A DNA stretch of 64,000 nucleotides, taken from the NCBI GenBank assembly GCA_947175425.1, contig CAMWMR010000011.1, forward strand, positions 1 to 64,000. Direction: 5' to 3'. The notes below the pieces were generated by a model. That model worked only from the letters and a program-made list of their open reading frames with translations. It did no database searches and was not told where the DNA came from. The DNA comes from an uncultured Porphyromonadaceae bacterium (GTDB taxonomy: Bacteria; Bacteroidota; Bacteroidia; Bacteroidales; Muribaculaceae). Each line of letters starts with the position of its first letter. The stretch's first letter is position 1. Made by a program: the position numbers and the translations under genes. Of this stretch, positions 53,434 to 64,000 are shown piece after piece.

Positions 53434-54371
53434 TCTGCGAGTTCTGCCGGTGTTTTATGATGTTTTTCGGCGCCTTTGTCATGGTGCTGGTCGGGCAGTT
53501 TCATCTTCACTTTCAGTTCGTCGAAGCCTTGACCATAAACACCGTTCACGTTTGCCTGCGTTATGAAGGCATCGGAATCGATGCTTTTGATTATTCGGGA
53601 AATAGTAACCGATTCAATTTTACGGCACATAACAAGCAGCACTTTCACTTCCTGCTTTGAGTACCACCCCATGCCGGTGAGCACGGTGCATCCGCGCTTG
53701 GCCTCATTGTTTATGGCAGTGGCAATTTCCTGCCATTTTTTAGAGAAAATGGTGAACTGCACGGCCTGACGGTTGGTGTTCACAATCATATCGGCGCAGT
53801 ACGACGAAAGCACAAGCACCACAAGGCCGCATACAACCTTATCTATTTGATGAAAAAGGAGATAGGACGATGAAATGATGAACACGTCGGTGTAAATCAT
53901 TGTACGGCCGATACTTACGTTTGTGCGCTTGTTCACCATAGCGGCAACAATGTCGGTACCCCCGCTTGAGCCGTTGTGTGTAAAAGCTATTCCAACTCCC
54001 ATGCCAGCCATGATACCGCCGATAACGATGTTCATGAAAGGCTCGTTTGTGAATCCTTCGGCGAACAATGGCTGGAAAATACCCACGAAAACCGAAATCA
54101 TGGTTGCTCCGTAAATTGTTCCGAGCACGAATTTTTTACCCACCACCTTATAGGCTATTGCCAGCAGAAGCAAATTGAGGGCATACTGTGTTATTGCCAC
54201 CGGTACTCCCAAAGTGAGGTAAACAATGGTACCTATACCGGCGAGACCGCCGATAACCACCTTTTGCGGGAGGATAAAACCACAAAAACCGAGGGCATAC
54301 AAAGCCATGCCGAGGGTTATGAAAAAGTAGTCGCGGGATGTGCGCCAGAGATTTAAGTTGTTTATCGTCAT
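53430..54371 (-). CDS. YitT family membrane protein (DUF161/DUF2179)
   Basis: N-terminal TM region, C-terminal DUF2179-like; NGSSGGTDIVA. Confidence 0.9.
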   Translation of the reverse strand: MTINNLNLWRTSRDYFFITLGMALYALGFCGFILPQKVVIGGLAGIGTIVYLTLGVPVAITQYALNLLLLAIAYKVVGKKFVLGTIYGATMISVFVGIFQPLFAEGFTNEPFMNIVIGGIMAGMGVGIAFTHNGSSGGTDIVAAMVNKRTNVSIGRTMIYTDVFIISSSYLLFHQIDKVVCGLVVLVLSSYCADMIVNTNRQAVQFTIFSKKWQEIATAINNEAKRGCTVLTGMGWYSKQEVKVLLVMCRKIESVTISRIIKSIDSDAFITQANVNGVYGQGFDELKVKMKLPDQHHDKGAEKHHKTPAELAE

Positions 54372-54393
54372 CGAACCTATATTTATAACGAGG

Positions 54394-54401
54394 CAAAGTT
54401 A
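54394..54401 (-). promoter_or_regulatory. -7 box TAACTTTG for the yitT-cyd gene run
   Basis: CAAAGTTA on + strand, 23 bp upstream of YitT ATG. Confidence 0.5.
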
Positions 54402-54543
54402 AGCAAAAAATCGCATTTTCATGCCGACGGTGCAATATTTTTACTTTGCGCCTATAAAACCTGTTTTCGGGATGAATATCGTTTGCCGAGAACAAAGCAT
54501 CCCCTCGGCTTGTTTTATACTTATAAACATTAAAGCTCGCGTT

Positions 54544-55173
54544 ATGGAAAAAATTACTACCGGATTCTTTACTGCTGTTGCCGTTTTGGGCGCATTGGCA
54601 TGTGTGTCGTCGTGTTCAAAAAACGACCCCATTGCGGGTACATGGCAGGGCGCTCCCGAAAGAATAGCACATCTTGACGATGCAAGCGATGTTTCGTCGG
54701 TTCTTACTTTCGATTTTTCCCCTTCCATCACTTCAAAGTCGGCCGGTACGGGGACAGTGCTTGCTTCGGCGGTAATTGAGGTTCAGCAACCTGTTGTAGG
54801 GGGTGTGGGTGTAGACAATGCCTATGCCGCCAATGTAACGGCAACAGCTTCGGTGAGCGGTACTTATGCGCTTGCCGAAGGTGAAGATAACGATTATCTG
54901 CTTGTATTCGACCCGTCGACGCTGAAGGTAACGGTAGATCCCTCAGGGGTAGTTTTTGCCGAAAATGTAATAACAGGCATGCAGCAGCCTCAGGTCGATT
55001 CCCTTACCGCAGTTACTGTTGAGCGTTGGCGTATGTTGCTTACGCCTGCAGTACGCGAGCAGTTCTACCGCTACCGCTCAATCGATGATGTGAAAGTGCA
55101 TCACGGTTCAATGATGTCGTGCGAGGTGGACGACAAGGACTTGACTTTCCGCCGTACAGGCGTACCCGATTAA
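54544..55173 (+). CDS. lipocalin-like lipoprotein (start at 54544 rather than 54421)
   Basis: MEKITTGFFTAVAVLGALACVSSCSKNDPIAGTWQG; lipobox. Confidence 0.75.
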   Translation: MEKITTGFFTAVAVLGALACVSSCSKNDPIAGTWQGAPERIAHLDDASDVSSVLTFDFSPSITSKSAGTGTVLASAVIEVQQPVVGGVGVDNAYAANVTATASVSGTYALAEGEDNDYLLVFDPSTLKVTVDPSGVVFAENVITGMQQPQVDSLTAVTVERWRMLLTPAVREQFYRYRSIDDVKVHHGSMMSCEVDDKDLTFRRTGVPD

Positions 55174-57362
55174 CGTTGGGTTGGAAGAATTATGCGCTCG
55201 CCGAGAAGCTTGCCGAGTTCTTTCTGATATTCTTTCCAATAAGCTATATCCTGCATTATGGCCATGGTCTCGTCGGGCATGTCGGGGGCTATGGCCATAA
55301 GACGTTTGTTTAATTCTTTGAGGGTTTGTGTTATTATAGCCCCTTTAAGTTCAAAAATTGCGCGTTTTACAAGGTGCGGTATCTGCTCGAGTTCACTTGG
55401 TTCGTTACCTTGTTTTGTATAAATTTTTGAAAGTGAGTATCGTTCTATTGCGAGTTCGGAAGCTGTTGTGCGCACAGCGTCGTCGATTGAGTTTATGAGT
55501 CTCGACTGTCCGTAAGTCATGTCGAATTCATTAATGGCTTCCAGGCGATAAGCCGCACATTTTTCCTGCAAAAGTTTTTCCGCTTTTTCGAGGCTCTCGA
55601 TAGTTTGCAGTTCGTTTCGCGCTTTTTGCCTTTCGTCTTCTTCCATTCGGGCGCATTCCTGTTCAATTTCCTGCAGGCGCATGTTGCGGTGTTCCTCCCA
55701 TTGTCCGTTTCGGATTTCGCGCAATGCTTCCATGGTGGCGGCAAAGGGTGGATAGGTGAAGCGCAGTTCTTCCATTTGCATGGTAGCGTCTATTACATCG
55801 AAGACCGTTGAGCTTATAATCTCGCCGTTTTCGTCTGCGTGGTCGAAACTGTAGATAAGGCCGTAGCGCACAATGTAACGCATGAGCATCTCTTCGTAGG
55901 GCTTCAGCAGATTTACATCCAGCTGTATAAGCGGAGCGTCGGAGCTTTCGGTCGGTTCCGTTTTTTCCTCGCTTTCTTTTTCTATGTCGGCTATGCTTGC
56001 TCCGGCTTCGTTGCGGCGGCGTTGTTTTTCGTCCTCTTCGTAACGGCGAGTGATGAAAATATTGAGCTGTTTCACAAGGACTTCCTCCGAAACGCTCATC
56101 ATGCGCGAGCATTGGGCGATGTATTCCTGTCGCTTTACAGGCTCGTCCACGTAGGCCACGCTTTCCAACACCTTGTTAATTACCTTTGCTTTTGCCGTGG
56201 GATCGTCGGGGTTGACTTCGCGCATAAGTATTTCGGTCATGAAAGCGATGATATCGCGTTCGTTATCGGTGAAATACTTTTCCACTTCCTCGGCCGAGTG
56301 GTTTTGAGCGAAAGAATCGGGGTCGTCGCCCTCGGGCAGAAGCAGTGTCTTTACGTTGAATTTAGCCGCCAGAAGCATGTTGATGCCTCGCAAAGAGGCT
56401 TTTATGCCGGCAGCGTCGGAGTCGTAGATAAGCGTGACATTATCGGTAAAGCGACGTATAATGCGTATCTGCTCGTCGGTAAGAGCGGTTCCCGAAGAGG
56501 CCACAACGTTCTCTATTCCGGCCTGGTGGAGCGAAATAACATCCATGTATCCTTCCACCATTATACATTTGTCCTTTCGGCCAATTGCCGAGCGCGACTG
56601 GAAGAGTCCGTACAGTTCGTTCTTTTTATGATAGATAACTGACTCGGGCGAGTTTACGTATTTTGCAATTTTTTTGTCGCTGCTCATTGTTCGGCCGCCG
56701 AAACCCACCACGCGTCCCGAGAGGGTGTGGATGGGATATATTACGCGTCCGCGGAAACGGTCGTAGGTGTATTGGCGCCCTTCGCGTTCTGCTGAAATCA
56801 CAAGCCCTGTTTCAACCAGGTTCTCGGTAGCAAAACCGGCTTGAGAGGCAGCGTCAAGCAGTGCTGTAGGTTTGTCGAGCGAGTAGCCGAGATGAAAGCG
56901 CTCAATCATTTTTTGAGAAATGCCTCGGCGCATGAAATAGGGCATTGCGAATGCTTGCCCGTCGTCGGATGCCAGATTGTTCTTGAAGTGTTCCAGCGCA
57001 AAAGCGTTTGCGGCATATAGTGCCTCGCGCTTGCTCTCGGCACGGCGTTCTTCGTCGCTGAGTTCGCGCTCAACAATTTCAATATTGTATTTGCGGGCAA
57101 GATAGCGCAGCGCTTCCTGGAAGTTCAGCTGCTCGTGCTCCATTATGAAATTGACAGGTCCGCCTCCTTTTCCGCAACTGAAGCATTTGCATATGTTTCG
57201 TGCTCGGTTTACGTGGAACGAAGGCGTGCGGTCGTTGTGGAAGGGGCATAAGCCTTTGAAATTAGCGCCACTGCGGCGTAATTTCACAAAGTCGCTCACG
57301 ACATCCACAATGTCGGCTGCATCGAGGATGCGCTGAACTGTTTCCTGATCTATTCTTGGCAT
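55170..57362 (-). CDS. dnaG: DNA primase
   Basis: CHC2 zinc motif CPFHNDRTPSFHV...CKCFSCG; TOPRIM VEGYMDVISLHQAG. Confidence 0.97.
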   Translation of the reverse strand: MPRIDQETVQRILDAADIVDVVSDFVKLRRSGANFKGLCPFHNDRTPSFHVNRARNICKCFSCGKGGGPVNFIMEHEQLNFQEALRYLARKYNIEIVERELSDEERRAESKREALYAANAFALEHFKNNLASDDGQAFAMPYFMRRGISQKMIERFHLGYSLDKPTALLDAASQAGFATENLVETGLVISAEREGRQYTYDRFRGRVIYPIHTLSGRVVGFGGRTMSSDKKIAKYVNSPESVIYHKKNELYGLFQSRSAIGRKDKCIMVEGYMDVISLHQAGIENVVASSGTALTDEQIRIIRRFTDNVTLIYDSDAAGIKASLRGINMLLAAKFNVKTLLLPEGDDPDSFAQNHSAEEVEKYFTDNERDIIAFMTEILMREVNPDDPTAKAKVINKVLESVAYVDEPVKRQEYIAQCSRMMSVSEEVLVKQLNIFITRRYEEDEKQRRRNEAGASIADIEKESEEKTEPTESSDAPLIQLDVNLLKPYEEMLMRYIVRYGLIYSFDHADENGEIISSTVFDVIDATMQMEELRFTYPPFAATMEALREIRNGQWEEHRNMRLQEIEQECARMEEDERQKARNELQTIESLEKAEKLLQEKCAAYRLEAINEFDMTYGQSRLINSIDDAVRTTASELAIERYSLSKIYTKQGNEPSELEQIPHLVKRAIFELKGAIITQTLKELNKRLMAIAPDMPDETMAIMQDIAYWKEYQKELGKLLGERIILPTQR

Positions 57363-57431
57363 AATGCAAAATTAGTGCAAAAGGGAGCCAAAAGCAAGCC
57401 TTCCGCACTAATTTTTGTTTATTGCCGCTTA

Positions 57432-58472
57432 TCACCACATGGGAGTGAAGCCTTGGGATTTTTCCAGATATTTGTTGGCGCAACCTGTAATATCGCTGTG
57501 GCGCGATGTGTCCAGCTTAAGGATAGGTGAGCCGGGTTTCAGCATAAGGTGCGACATATCAATCCAGAAGTATCCCGTGCTTGCCGCGGGGCGGAAGTAG
57601 TATTTGCTTCCGGCAGCATCGGATATGCTTGTCCATTGTGTTGAGGAAACATTGGGCTCGCCTTCAATAAGATAACCGTAAGGTACGCTTACGGTTCCCA
57701 TAATGCTGTTGATAGCTGCAAAGGCCTGTGGATATTCGAGGTCGGTGGGCACGTGGCGGATAAAGAATTGAGCGCGGACGTAGCGGTCGGCACTGCGTAC
57801 TGTTCCGGGAAGCATGTTTACACCGCCCACGGCTTCCCAATAGTTCTCGATAGCTTCCATTTGAGGATGTTCGGGGTCGTTTGTAAGTACCTGAAGATCG
57901 CGTCCCTGATACAATTTAAGCTGTCCGTCGACAAATTCCATAAGCAGCGTGTCGCCCGTACGGTCGGTCAAGGCCCAGTGGAGTGTGGATGTTGTTCCTT
58001 TGTCGAAAGTGGCGCCGGAAATTACAAAAGAGTTCGTTTGCAACCATTGGTATACTTCTTCTACGGTTGCAAAATTATCGAGGAAGTAGCTGATGAATAC
58101 CGACATGCTCATAACCGGAGTATCGCCGTCGGAAGCTGTGGCGGTAGGATATACGGCAGTTTTGCAGAACAGACCGTTCATTACGAGTCCGGCTTCGTTC
58201 ATGCCTTCGGTAACACCGCCGTCGTATCCCACGGCAATAGTGCTTGCATATTTCGATGTCCATTTGAGAATGGAGCCGGAAGTCATGCTTTGTCGGCTCA
58301 CTCCCTGAGGATATACATATATATTTGTGGGAATCGGCGTGCGCCAGTCCAGTGTACGGCCAACCATAACGAGGCCTGTATCGCCTAAATAAACAACGCG
58401 GGAGCAGGCGTCGGCACCTGTCCGGGCAAGGAGTCCGCATACTCCAAGCATAATGTACTTGAGAATTTTCAT
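57432..58472 (-). CDS. secreted choloylglycine hydrolase-family protein (bile salt hydrolase/penicillin V acylase-like)
   Basis: signal peptide then CSRVVYLGDTGLVMVGRTLDWR; GMNEAGLVMNGLF. Confidence 0.88.
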   Translation of the reverse strand: MKILKYIMLGVCGLLARTGADACSRVVYLGDTGLVMVGRTLDWRTPIPTNIYVYPQGVSRQSMTSGSILKWTSKYASTIAVGYDGGVTEGMNEAGLVMNGLFCKTAVYPTATASDGDTPVMSMSVFISYFLDNFATVEEVYQWLQTNSFVISGATFDKGTTSTLHWALTDRTGDTLLMEFVDGQLKLYQGRDLQVLTNDPEHPQMEAIENYWEAVGGVNMLPGTVRSADRYVRAQFFIRHVPTDLEYPQAFAAINSIMGTVSVPYGYLIEGEPNVSSTQWTSISDAAGSKYYFRPAASTGYFWIDMSHLMLKPGSPILKLDTSRHSDITGCANKYLEKSQGFTPMW

Positions 58473-58543
58473 AGTCCTTAATTATTATGTGTCCGACAGC
58501 AGAAACTGCCATATACATAATAACCTTGCGGACAGGATATTGT

Positions 58544-60022
58544 TCAGTACTGCAGGTAAATAAACGGAACGAGTTCGCTTTGGCGTGTCTGTACAACGAG
58601 GAATAGTATTGCCGTGAGCAGAACTGCCTGCCATACAAGAGGCATGGCAATATATGCCTGCGATGCGTTAGCGGTCCATGAGCGAGGCGTCATGTGTGCT
58701 ATATATCCCATTGCGGCAGCAAGTACAATGAGCATATAGCCCTCGATGAACTGTGGCGCGACGGAAATGTGGAAGTTTGTGGCTATCTGGGTGAAAATGT
58801 CGCCGGCCACCTGAGGTGTGGGCGCTCTGAAGAATGTGAAGCCGAGTACGATAAGAGCAAAAGTAATGACAATGTTTGCGGCTTTTACTTCGGGGCGTCC
58901 TTTCATGAATTCAGGCAATTTCCACACTCGTTTTATTGCCTTGTGAAGGATGAGGAGCAGGCCGTGATAGGCGCCCCAGAGTATGTACATCCATGAGGCT
59001 CCGTGCCACAAACCACCGATTAGCATGGTGAGGAACTGGTTTAGATAGGCGCGTGCGCGGCCTTTGCGGTTGCCGCCGAGGGGGATGTATATGTAGTCGC
59101 GCAGCCATGTGGAAAGCGATATGTGCCAGCGGCGCCAGAATTCGGTGGGACTTTGCGATTTGAAAGGTGCCGCAAAATTATCCTTGAAGCGGTAGCCGAG
59201 AATAAGAGCAAGACCTATAGCCATGTCGGAGTAGCCGGAGAAATCGCAGTATAGCTGGATTGTGAAGCCTATGCATCCCATGAGGCATTCGAAGCCGGAG
59301 TATAGCATGGGATTGTCGAAGATGCGGTCCACGAAGTTTCCGCTGATGTAGTCGGCAATGACAACCTTTTTAACAAGGCCAATCATTACAAGGAAAAGCC
59401 CTTCGGAAATCATTGCTTTGCTTGCAACCGGGTTTTGCTTTATCTGCGGGAGCATATCTTTTGCCCTTACAACGGGGCCGGCAAGCAATGGCGGAAAAAA
59501 GGTGAGGAAAAAAGCATAGTGCAGGAAGTTACGGCACGGTTGCATAAGCCCCCGGTATAAATCCACAATGTAGCTTATGGAGCGGAATGTGAAAAAGGAT
59601 ATTCCTGCGGGAAGTATCACTGCCTCGAAATTGAACCCCGGGGATACAATGCTTGCCAAAGCACTGAACAGCAGTCCGAAATATTTGAAATATACGAGCA
59701 TGCCGACATTGATTAGCACGTTGACGGCAACAATGCCGCGGCGCACGGCGTCGGCTTTTGTCACTCCCATGAGCAAGCCCAGGAGATAGTCCGATACACA
59801 TACGCCACACAACAGCAGTGTGCACGCTCCGCTGTTTTTGTAATAGAAGTAGAGCGAGAATGCTGTTACAAGCAGCATTTTCACGGTGTTTCTGCCGTTA
59901 ACAAGCTGGTAAACGAGCATGAACAGTGTGAAAAGTATAAGGAAAAGTCCGGAGTTGAAAAACAGCGGGCTTGCCGGGTCGTAGGAGAGGAGGGTGGAGA
60001 GACGAGAAAAGAGTTCTTGCAT
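58544..60022 (-). CDS. MBOAT family O-acyltransferase (AlgI-like)
   Basis: FWRRWHISLSTWLRDYIYIPLGGNRKG; GLWHGASWMYILWGAYHG. Confidence 0.93.
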   Translation of the reverse strand: MQELFSRLSTLLSYDPASPLFFNSGLFLILFTLFMLVYQLVNGRNTVKMLLVTAFSLYFYYKNSGACTLLLCGVCVSDYLLGLLMGVTKADAVRRGIVAVNVLINVGMLVYFKYFGLLFSALASIVSPGFNFEAVILPAGISFFTFRSISYIVDLYRGLMQPCRNFLHYAFFLTFFPPLLAGPVVRAKDMLPQIKQNPVASKAMISEGLFLVMIGLVKKVVIADYISGNFVDRIFDNPMLYSGFECLMGCIGFTIQLYCDFSGYSDMAIGLALILGYRFKDNFAAPFKSQSPTEFWRRWHISLSTWLRDYIYIPLGGNRKGRARAYLNQFLTMLIGGLWHGASWMYILWGAYHGLLLILHKAIKRVWKLPEFMKGRPEVKAANIVITFALIVLGFTFFRAPTPQVAGDIFTQIATNFHISVAPQFIEGYMLIVLAAAMGYIAHMTPRSWTANASQAYIAMPLVWQAVLLTAILFLVVQTRQSELVPFIYLQY

Positions 60023-60100
60023 TATCGGAGGCGATTAGCGAACTTGTGCCGCCGGCGAACCACCGGCAGCACAAGCGCTTATATTACATATGTGGGGACA

Positions 60101-62788
60101 TTATTTAGAGAGAGCGGCCAATGATGCGCGCAAAGCTTCCAGCTTGGCGTCGGCATCGGCAAGTTTCTTGCGCTCGCCGTCGACAACCGCCTGCGGGGCG
60201 TTGTTGACGAATCGCTCGTTGGAAAGTTTTTTCTCTACCGAGGCGCGGAATCCGACGAGGTAGTCGATTTCTTTGTTTATGCGCTGCAGCTCGGCTTCGA
60301 TATCAAGGCTTTCGCTCTGCGGAACGTTGAATTCCAAAGCTCCCACCATGAAGCTGTTTGCCGCGTTGTCCTTTTCGGCGTCGGTGACAACCTCGGAGAG
60401 ATTTGCCAGTTTGGCGCAGAAAGCAGCAGTGTCGTTGTCGAGTTTGCCGAGAACCATGAGTCGCAGAGCTTCCTTGGGCGGAATGTTTTTGCGGGCACGG
60501 ACGCCGCGGACGCCGTTTACAATTTCCTGAGCCATTTCCATTTTTGCAAGAATGTCGTTGTCGGGAGCACCGGCTTCGGGCATGGATGCGTACATAATGG
60601 ATTCGCCGTTGGCACGGCTTGCGAGGTTCTGCCACAACTCTTCGGTAATGAAAGGCATGAAGGGGTGGAGCAGACGGAGCAAGGCGTCAAAGAACTCTTC
60701 GGATTCGCGATAGCTTACGGCATCGATAGGTGTGCCGTAGGCGGGTTTGATGAGTTCGAGATACCAGGCCGAGAAGTCGTCGCGGAACAGGCGGTATACG
60801 GTCATGAGAGCCTCGCTGATGCGGAATTTGCCAAAGAGGTCGTCTATTTCGGCAACAGCTGCATTGAGTTTGGAACGGAACCACTTGGCGGCAAGTGCGT
60901 TTACTTTGGGCTGTTCTGCTTTTTCATCGATTTGCCAGCCGCGTACAAGGCGATAGGCGTTCCATATTTTGTTGCAGAAGTTTCGGCCCTGTTCAACGAG
61001 TTTGTCGTCGTACATAATGTCGTTGCCGGCAGGAGCTGCGAGCATCAGACCCATGCGCACACCATCGGCACCGTATTTTTCGATTAGGTCGAGCGGGTCG
61101 GGCGAGTTGCCGAGGCTCTTGGACATTTTGCGGCCAATGGAGTCGCGCACAATGCCGGTGAAGTATACGTTGTTGAAAGGCTGCTTGCCGACGTATTCAT
61201 ATCCGGCCATAATCATGCGTGCAACCCAGAAGAAGATAATATCGGGGCCGGTTACAAGAGTGGATGTCGGATAATAGTAGTTAATCTCTTCGTTGCCGGG
61301 ATTGTTGATTCCGTCGAACAGCGTTACAGGCCACAGCCAGGACGAGAACCAGGTGTCGAGCGCATCGGGATCCTGACGAAGGTCGGATGCCTGCATGTCG
61401 GGATTTCCGCTTTCTTTGCGCGCGAGTTCAAGAGCTTCTTCGGCAGTGAGCGCCACAACGTATTTTTCCTCGTCTTCGGGTCCGTAGAAATATGCGGGAA
61501 TGCGATGACCCCACCACAGCTGGCGGCTTATACACCAGTCTTTTATATTTTCGAGCCAGACACGGTAGGTGTTTTTGTATTTTTCGGGAACAAAGCGGAT
61601 AATGTCGTCCATTACGGGAGCGAGGCTTTCCTTTGCAAAGTGTTCCATTTTTACAAACCACTGCAGTGACAGACGGGGTTCGATGGGAACTTTTGTGCGT
61701 TCGCTCAAACCGATGTTGTTGGTATAATCCTCAACTTTTTCGAGCAATCCGGCGGCTTTGAGGTCCTCGACAATGGCTTTGCGGACATCGAAGCGATCCA
61801 TGCCTATATACATTCCGGCGGCTTCCGATACTGTGCCGTCCTCGTTGAATATGTCAATAACCTCAAGATTATGAGTCTGCCCCAGTGCGTAGTCATTTTT
61901 ATCGTGTGCCGGAGTTACCTTGAGGCAGCCGGTACCGAATTCAATGTCCACGTAGCGGTCTTCGATAACCGGAATAACGCGGTTCACCAAAGGAACAATA
62001 ACCTTGTGCCCCTTGAGCCATGTGTTTTTGGGGTCCTTTGGATTGATGCACATTGCGGTATCGCCCATTATTGTTTCGGGACGTGTTGTGGCTACAACTG
62101 CATAGCGGCGACCTTTTTCGTCGGTGTGTACCACGCAGCCTTCGGGAACTTCTTGTCCGGCCTTGTCGTCGGCAAGATAATAGCGGAGGTAGTAGAGTTT
62201 GGATTGTTCTTCGACAAAGAAAACTTCGTCGTCGCTGAGCGCAGTGCGGTTTTGGGGATCCCAGTTAACCATGCGCAGGCCGCGATAGATGAGTCCTTTG
62301 TTGTAAAGGTCTACGAACACTTTGTTAACGCTCTCGGAGCGCAGTTCGTCCATTGTAAAGGCGGTGCGGTCCCAATCGCAGGAAGCGCCGAGTTTGCGGA
62401 GTTGCTGCAGGATAATGCCGCCGTGTTTTTCGGTCCATGCCCATGCGTGCTTGAGGAATTCCTCGCGGGTGAGGTCGGTTTTGCGTATTCCCTCGGCGGC
62501 AAGTTTGGCAATAACCTTTGTTTCGGTGGAAATGGAGGCGTGGTCGGTACCGGGAACCCACAACGCATTTTTACCTTGCATACGTGCGCGACGTACAAGA
62601 ATGTCCTGAATGGTGTTGTTGAGCATGTGGCCCATGTGCAGCACGCCGGTCACGTTTGGCGGGGGAATCACAATTGTGTACGGTTCGCGTGCGTCGGGTT
62701 CGGAGTGAAACAGCTTGTGCTCAAGCCAATAGGCGTACCAACGTTCTTCTACGTCGGACGGTTGATATGTCTGGGGTAAATCTTTCAT
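60101..62788 (-). CDS. valS: valyl-tRNA synthetase
   Basis: [31 protein letters not shown]. Confidence 0.98.
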   Translation of the reverse strand: MKDLPQTYQPSDVEERWYAYWLEHKLFHSEPDAREPYTIVIPPPNVTGVLHMGHMLNNTIQDILVRRARMQGKNALWVPGTDHASISTETKVIAKLAAEGIRKTDLTREEFLKHAWAWTEKHGGIILQQLRKLGASCDWDRTAFTMDELRSESVNKVFVDLYNKGLIYRGLRMVNWDPQNRTALSDDEVFFVEEQSKLYYLRYYLADDKAGQEVPEGCVVHTDEKGRRYAVVATTRPETIMGDTAMCINPKDPKNTWLKGHKVIVPLVNRVIPVIEDRYVDIEFGTGCLKVTPAHDKNDYALGQTHNLEVIDIFNEDGTVSEAAGMYIGMDRFDVRKAIVEDLKAAGLLEKVEDYTNNIGLSERTKVPIEPRLSLQWFVKMEHFAKESLAPVMDDIIRFVPEKYKNTYRVWLENIKDWCISRQLWWGHRIPAYFYGPEDEEKYVVALTAEEALELARKESGNPDMQASDLRQDPDALDTWFSSWLWPVTLFDGINNPGNEEINYYYPTSTLVTGPDIIFFWVARMIMAGYEYVGKQPFNNVYFTGIVRDSIGRKMSKSLGNSPDPLDLIEKYGADGVRMGLMLAAPAGNDIMYDDKLVEQGRNFCNKIWNAYRLVRGWQIDEKAEQPKVNALAAKWFRSKLNAAVAEIDDLFGKFRISEALMTVYRLFRDDFSAWYLELIKPAYGTPIDAVSYRESEEFFDALLRLLHPFMPFITEELWQNLASRANGESIMYASMPEAGAPDNDILAKMEMAQEIVNGVRGVRARKNIPPKEALRLMVLGKLDNDTAAFCAKLANLSEVVTDAEKDNAANSFMVGALEFNVPQSESLDIEAELQRINKEIDYLVGFRASVEKKLSNERFVNNAPQAVVDGERKKLADADAKLEALRASLAALSK

Positions 62789-62873
62789 TATCGAGCGGTT
62801 TTTAATGGCTGCAAAATTAGTGAAAATTTATGTTTTGCGCAAGCGCTCATTTTTAAGTAATTTTGCATCAGCA

Positions 62874-64000
62874 ATGGCAAATATAGAGCAAATACGCAAT
62901 GGTGAAGAGCTGTCGTTCCGCAGCCGTGTGGCGCTGACGGCCAAACTGTCGGTGCCGGCCATTATGGCGCAGCTGTCGACAATACTGATGCAATACATTG
63001 ATGCTTCAATGGTAGGACGGCTCGGCCCAGAACCCGCCGCTTCGGTAGGACTTATGAACAGCAGTCTGTGGATGTTTTGGGGAGTTTGCTCCATGCTTAC
63101 TATGGGCTTTTCGGTGCAGGTGGCGCACCGTCTTGGCGCGAAGGATAATTCCGGTGCCCGCGCGGTGCTGAGGCAGGGCATAGTGTCGTGTGTAATTGCA
63201 GGTACGCTTATGGCTCTGCTCGGAGCTGCCATAGCTTTCCCGCTGCCGCATTGGCTCGGCGGACATGACGGCATATGCCACGGTGCCGCGATATATTTTC
63301 TGATATTCGTATCGGCTTTGCCTGTTCTTATTCTTAACTACCTTGCGGGCGGCATGCTGCGCTGTGCCGGAAACATGAAAATTCCGGGACTTCTGAGTGT
63401 GCTCATGTGCGTGCTCGATGTAGTTTTCAATTTCTTTCTTATTTTCCCGCACCGGAATGTTGTGCTTATGTGCATGCCTTTGGAAATGCCGGGCGCAGGA
63501 CTTGGAATTACCGGTGCGGCTCTTGGCACTGTTGCCGCCGAGTGTGTGTGCACGTTTATATTGCTGTGGTATCTATGTCGGCGTCAGCGGGATTTGGAGT
63601 TGCGTGGCGCCGAGGCTCGCAAAAGCTACCGTCCGACACGTCTGGTATTGCGGCGCGCCGCCAAAATAGCCGTGCCGATGACTTTTGAGCACATTGTTTT
63701 TTGCGGCGCACAAATTATGATAACCGTAATTGTTGCTCCCCTTGGAGTTGTTGCCATAGCCGCCAATGCTTTTGCTGTAACGGCCGAAAGTTTGTGCTAC
63801 ATGCCCGGCTTTGGTATCGGCGAAGCGGCCACGGCTCTTTGCGGCCAGGCTTACGGTGCAAGCCGCTACGACCTTGTGCGCGGATTCGCGCATCTTACAA
63901 CCGCTTTGGGTATAGTTGTAATGAGTATTATGGGAGTGGCAATGTATTTTGCCGCCGATTTAATGATGGGAATAATGAGTCCTGATCCGGCGGTGACTGC
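62874..64000 (+). CDS. MATE family efflux transporter, truncated by the window end
   Basis: MANIEQIRNGEELSFRSRVALTAKLSVPAIMAQLSTILMQYIDASMVGRLG; polytopic; open to end. Confidence 0.9.
   Translation, partial: MANIEQIRNGEELSFRSRVALTAKLSVPAIMAQLSTILMQYIDASMVGRLGPEPAASVGLMNSSLWMFWGVCSMLTMGFSVQVAHRLGAKDNSGARAVLRQGIVSCVIAGTLMALLGAAIAFPLPHWLGGHDGICHGAAIYFLIFVSALPVLILNYLAGGMLRCAGNMKIPGLLSVLMCVLDVVFNFFLIFPHRNVVLMCMPLEMPGAGLGITGAALGTVAAECVCTFILLWYLCRRQRDLELRGAEARKSYRPTRLVLRRAAKIAVPMTFEHIVFCGAQIMITVIVAPLGVVAIAANAFAVTAESLCYMPGFGIGEAATALCGQAYGASRYDLVRGFAHLTTALGIVVMSIMGVAMYFAADLMMGIMSPDPAVT

Noticed and set aside
61871-62779. 302-aa + strand ORF opposite valS
   Set aside because: Shadow ORF over the conserved synthetase.

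Overview
Bacteroidales-type chromosomal window (Muribaculaceae-like by gene content and by TAnnTTTG -7 boxes; taxonomy is inference). Most of it is ordinary core genome: trpS, rpoN, purE, ispG, M16 protease, serine palmitoyltransferase-like enzyme, rubrerythrin, DPP-IV, miaA, eno, bcp, M13 peptidase, ABC-F, cdaA, folP, typA, cydAB, dnaG, valS and a MATE transporter cut by the window end. Accessory or unusual parts: (1) a minus-strand surface/secretion operon (26763-35908) with a NAGPA-like phosphodiester glycosidase followed by a duplicated [beta-propeller + N-acetylmuramoyl-L-alanine amidase] cassette, three members ending in T9SS-like tails; this is the best candidate for an undescribed system. 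(2) A 169-bp element with perfect 28-bp terminal inverted repeats (11561-11729). (3) A HipB/HipA-like toxin-antitoxin pair. (4) An orphan ORF with a structured leader and a dyad-rich noncoding tract (13.68-15.03 kb). (5) A one-protein AAA ATPase-DUF4435 fusion next to a bcp gene that carries an apparent 1-nt frameshift. No rRNA, tRNA or CRISPR array was recognised. Family names come from motif recognition by eye; no searches were run.
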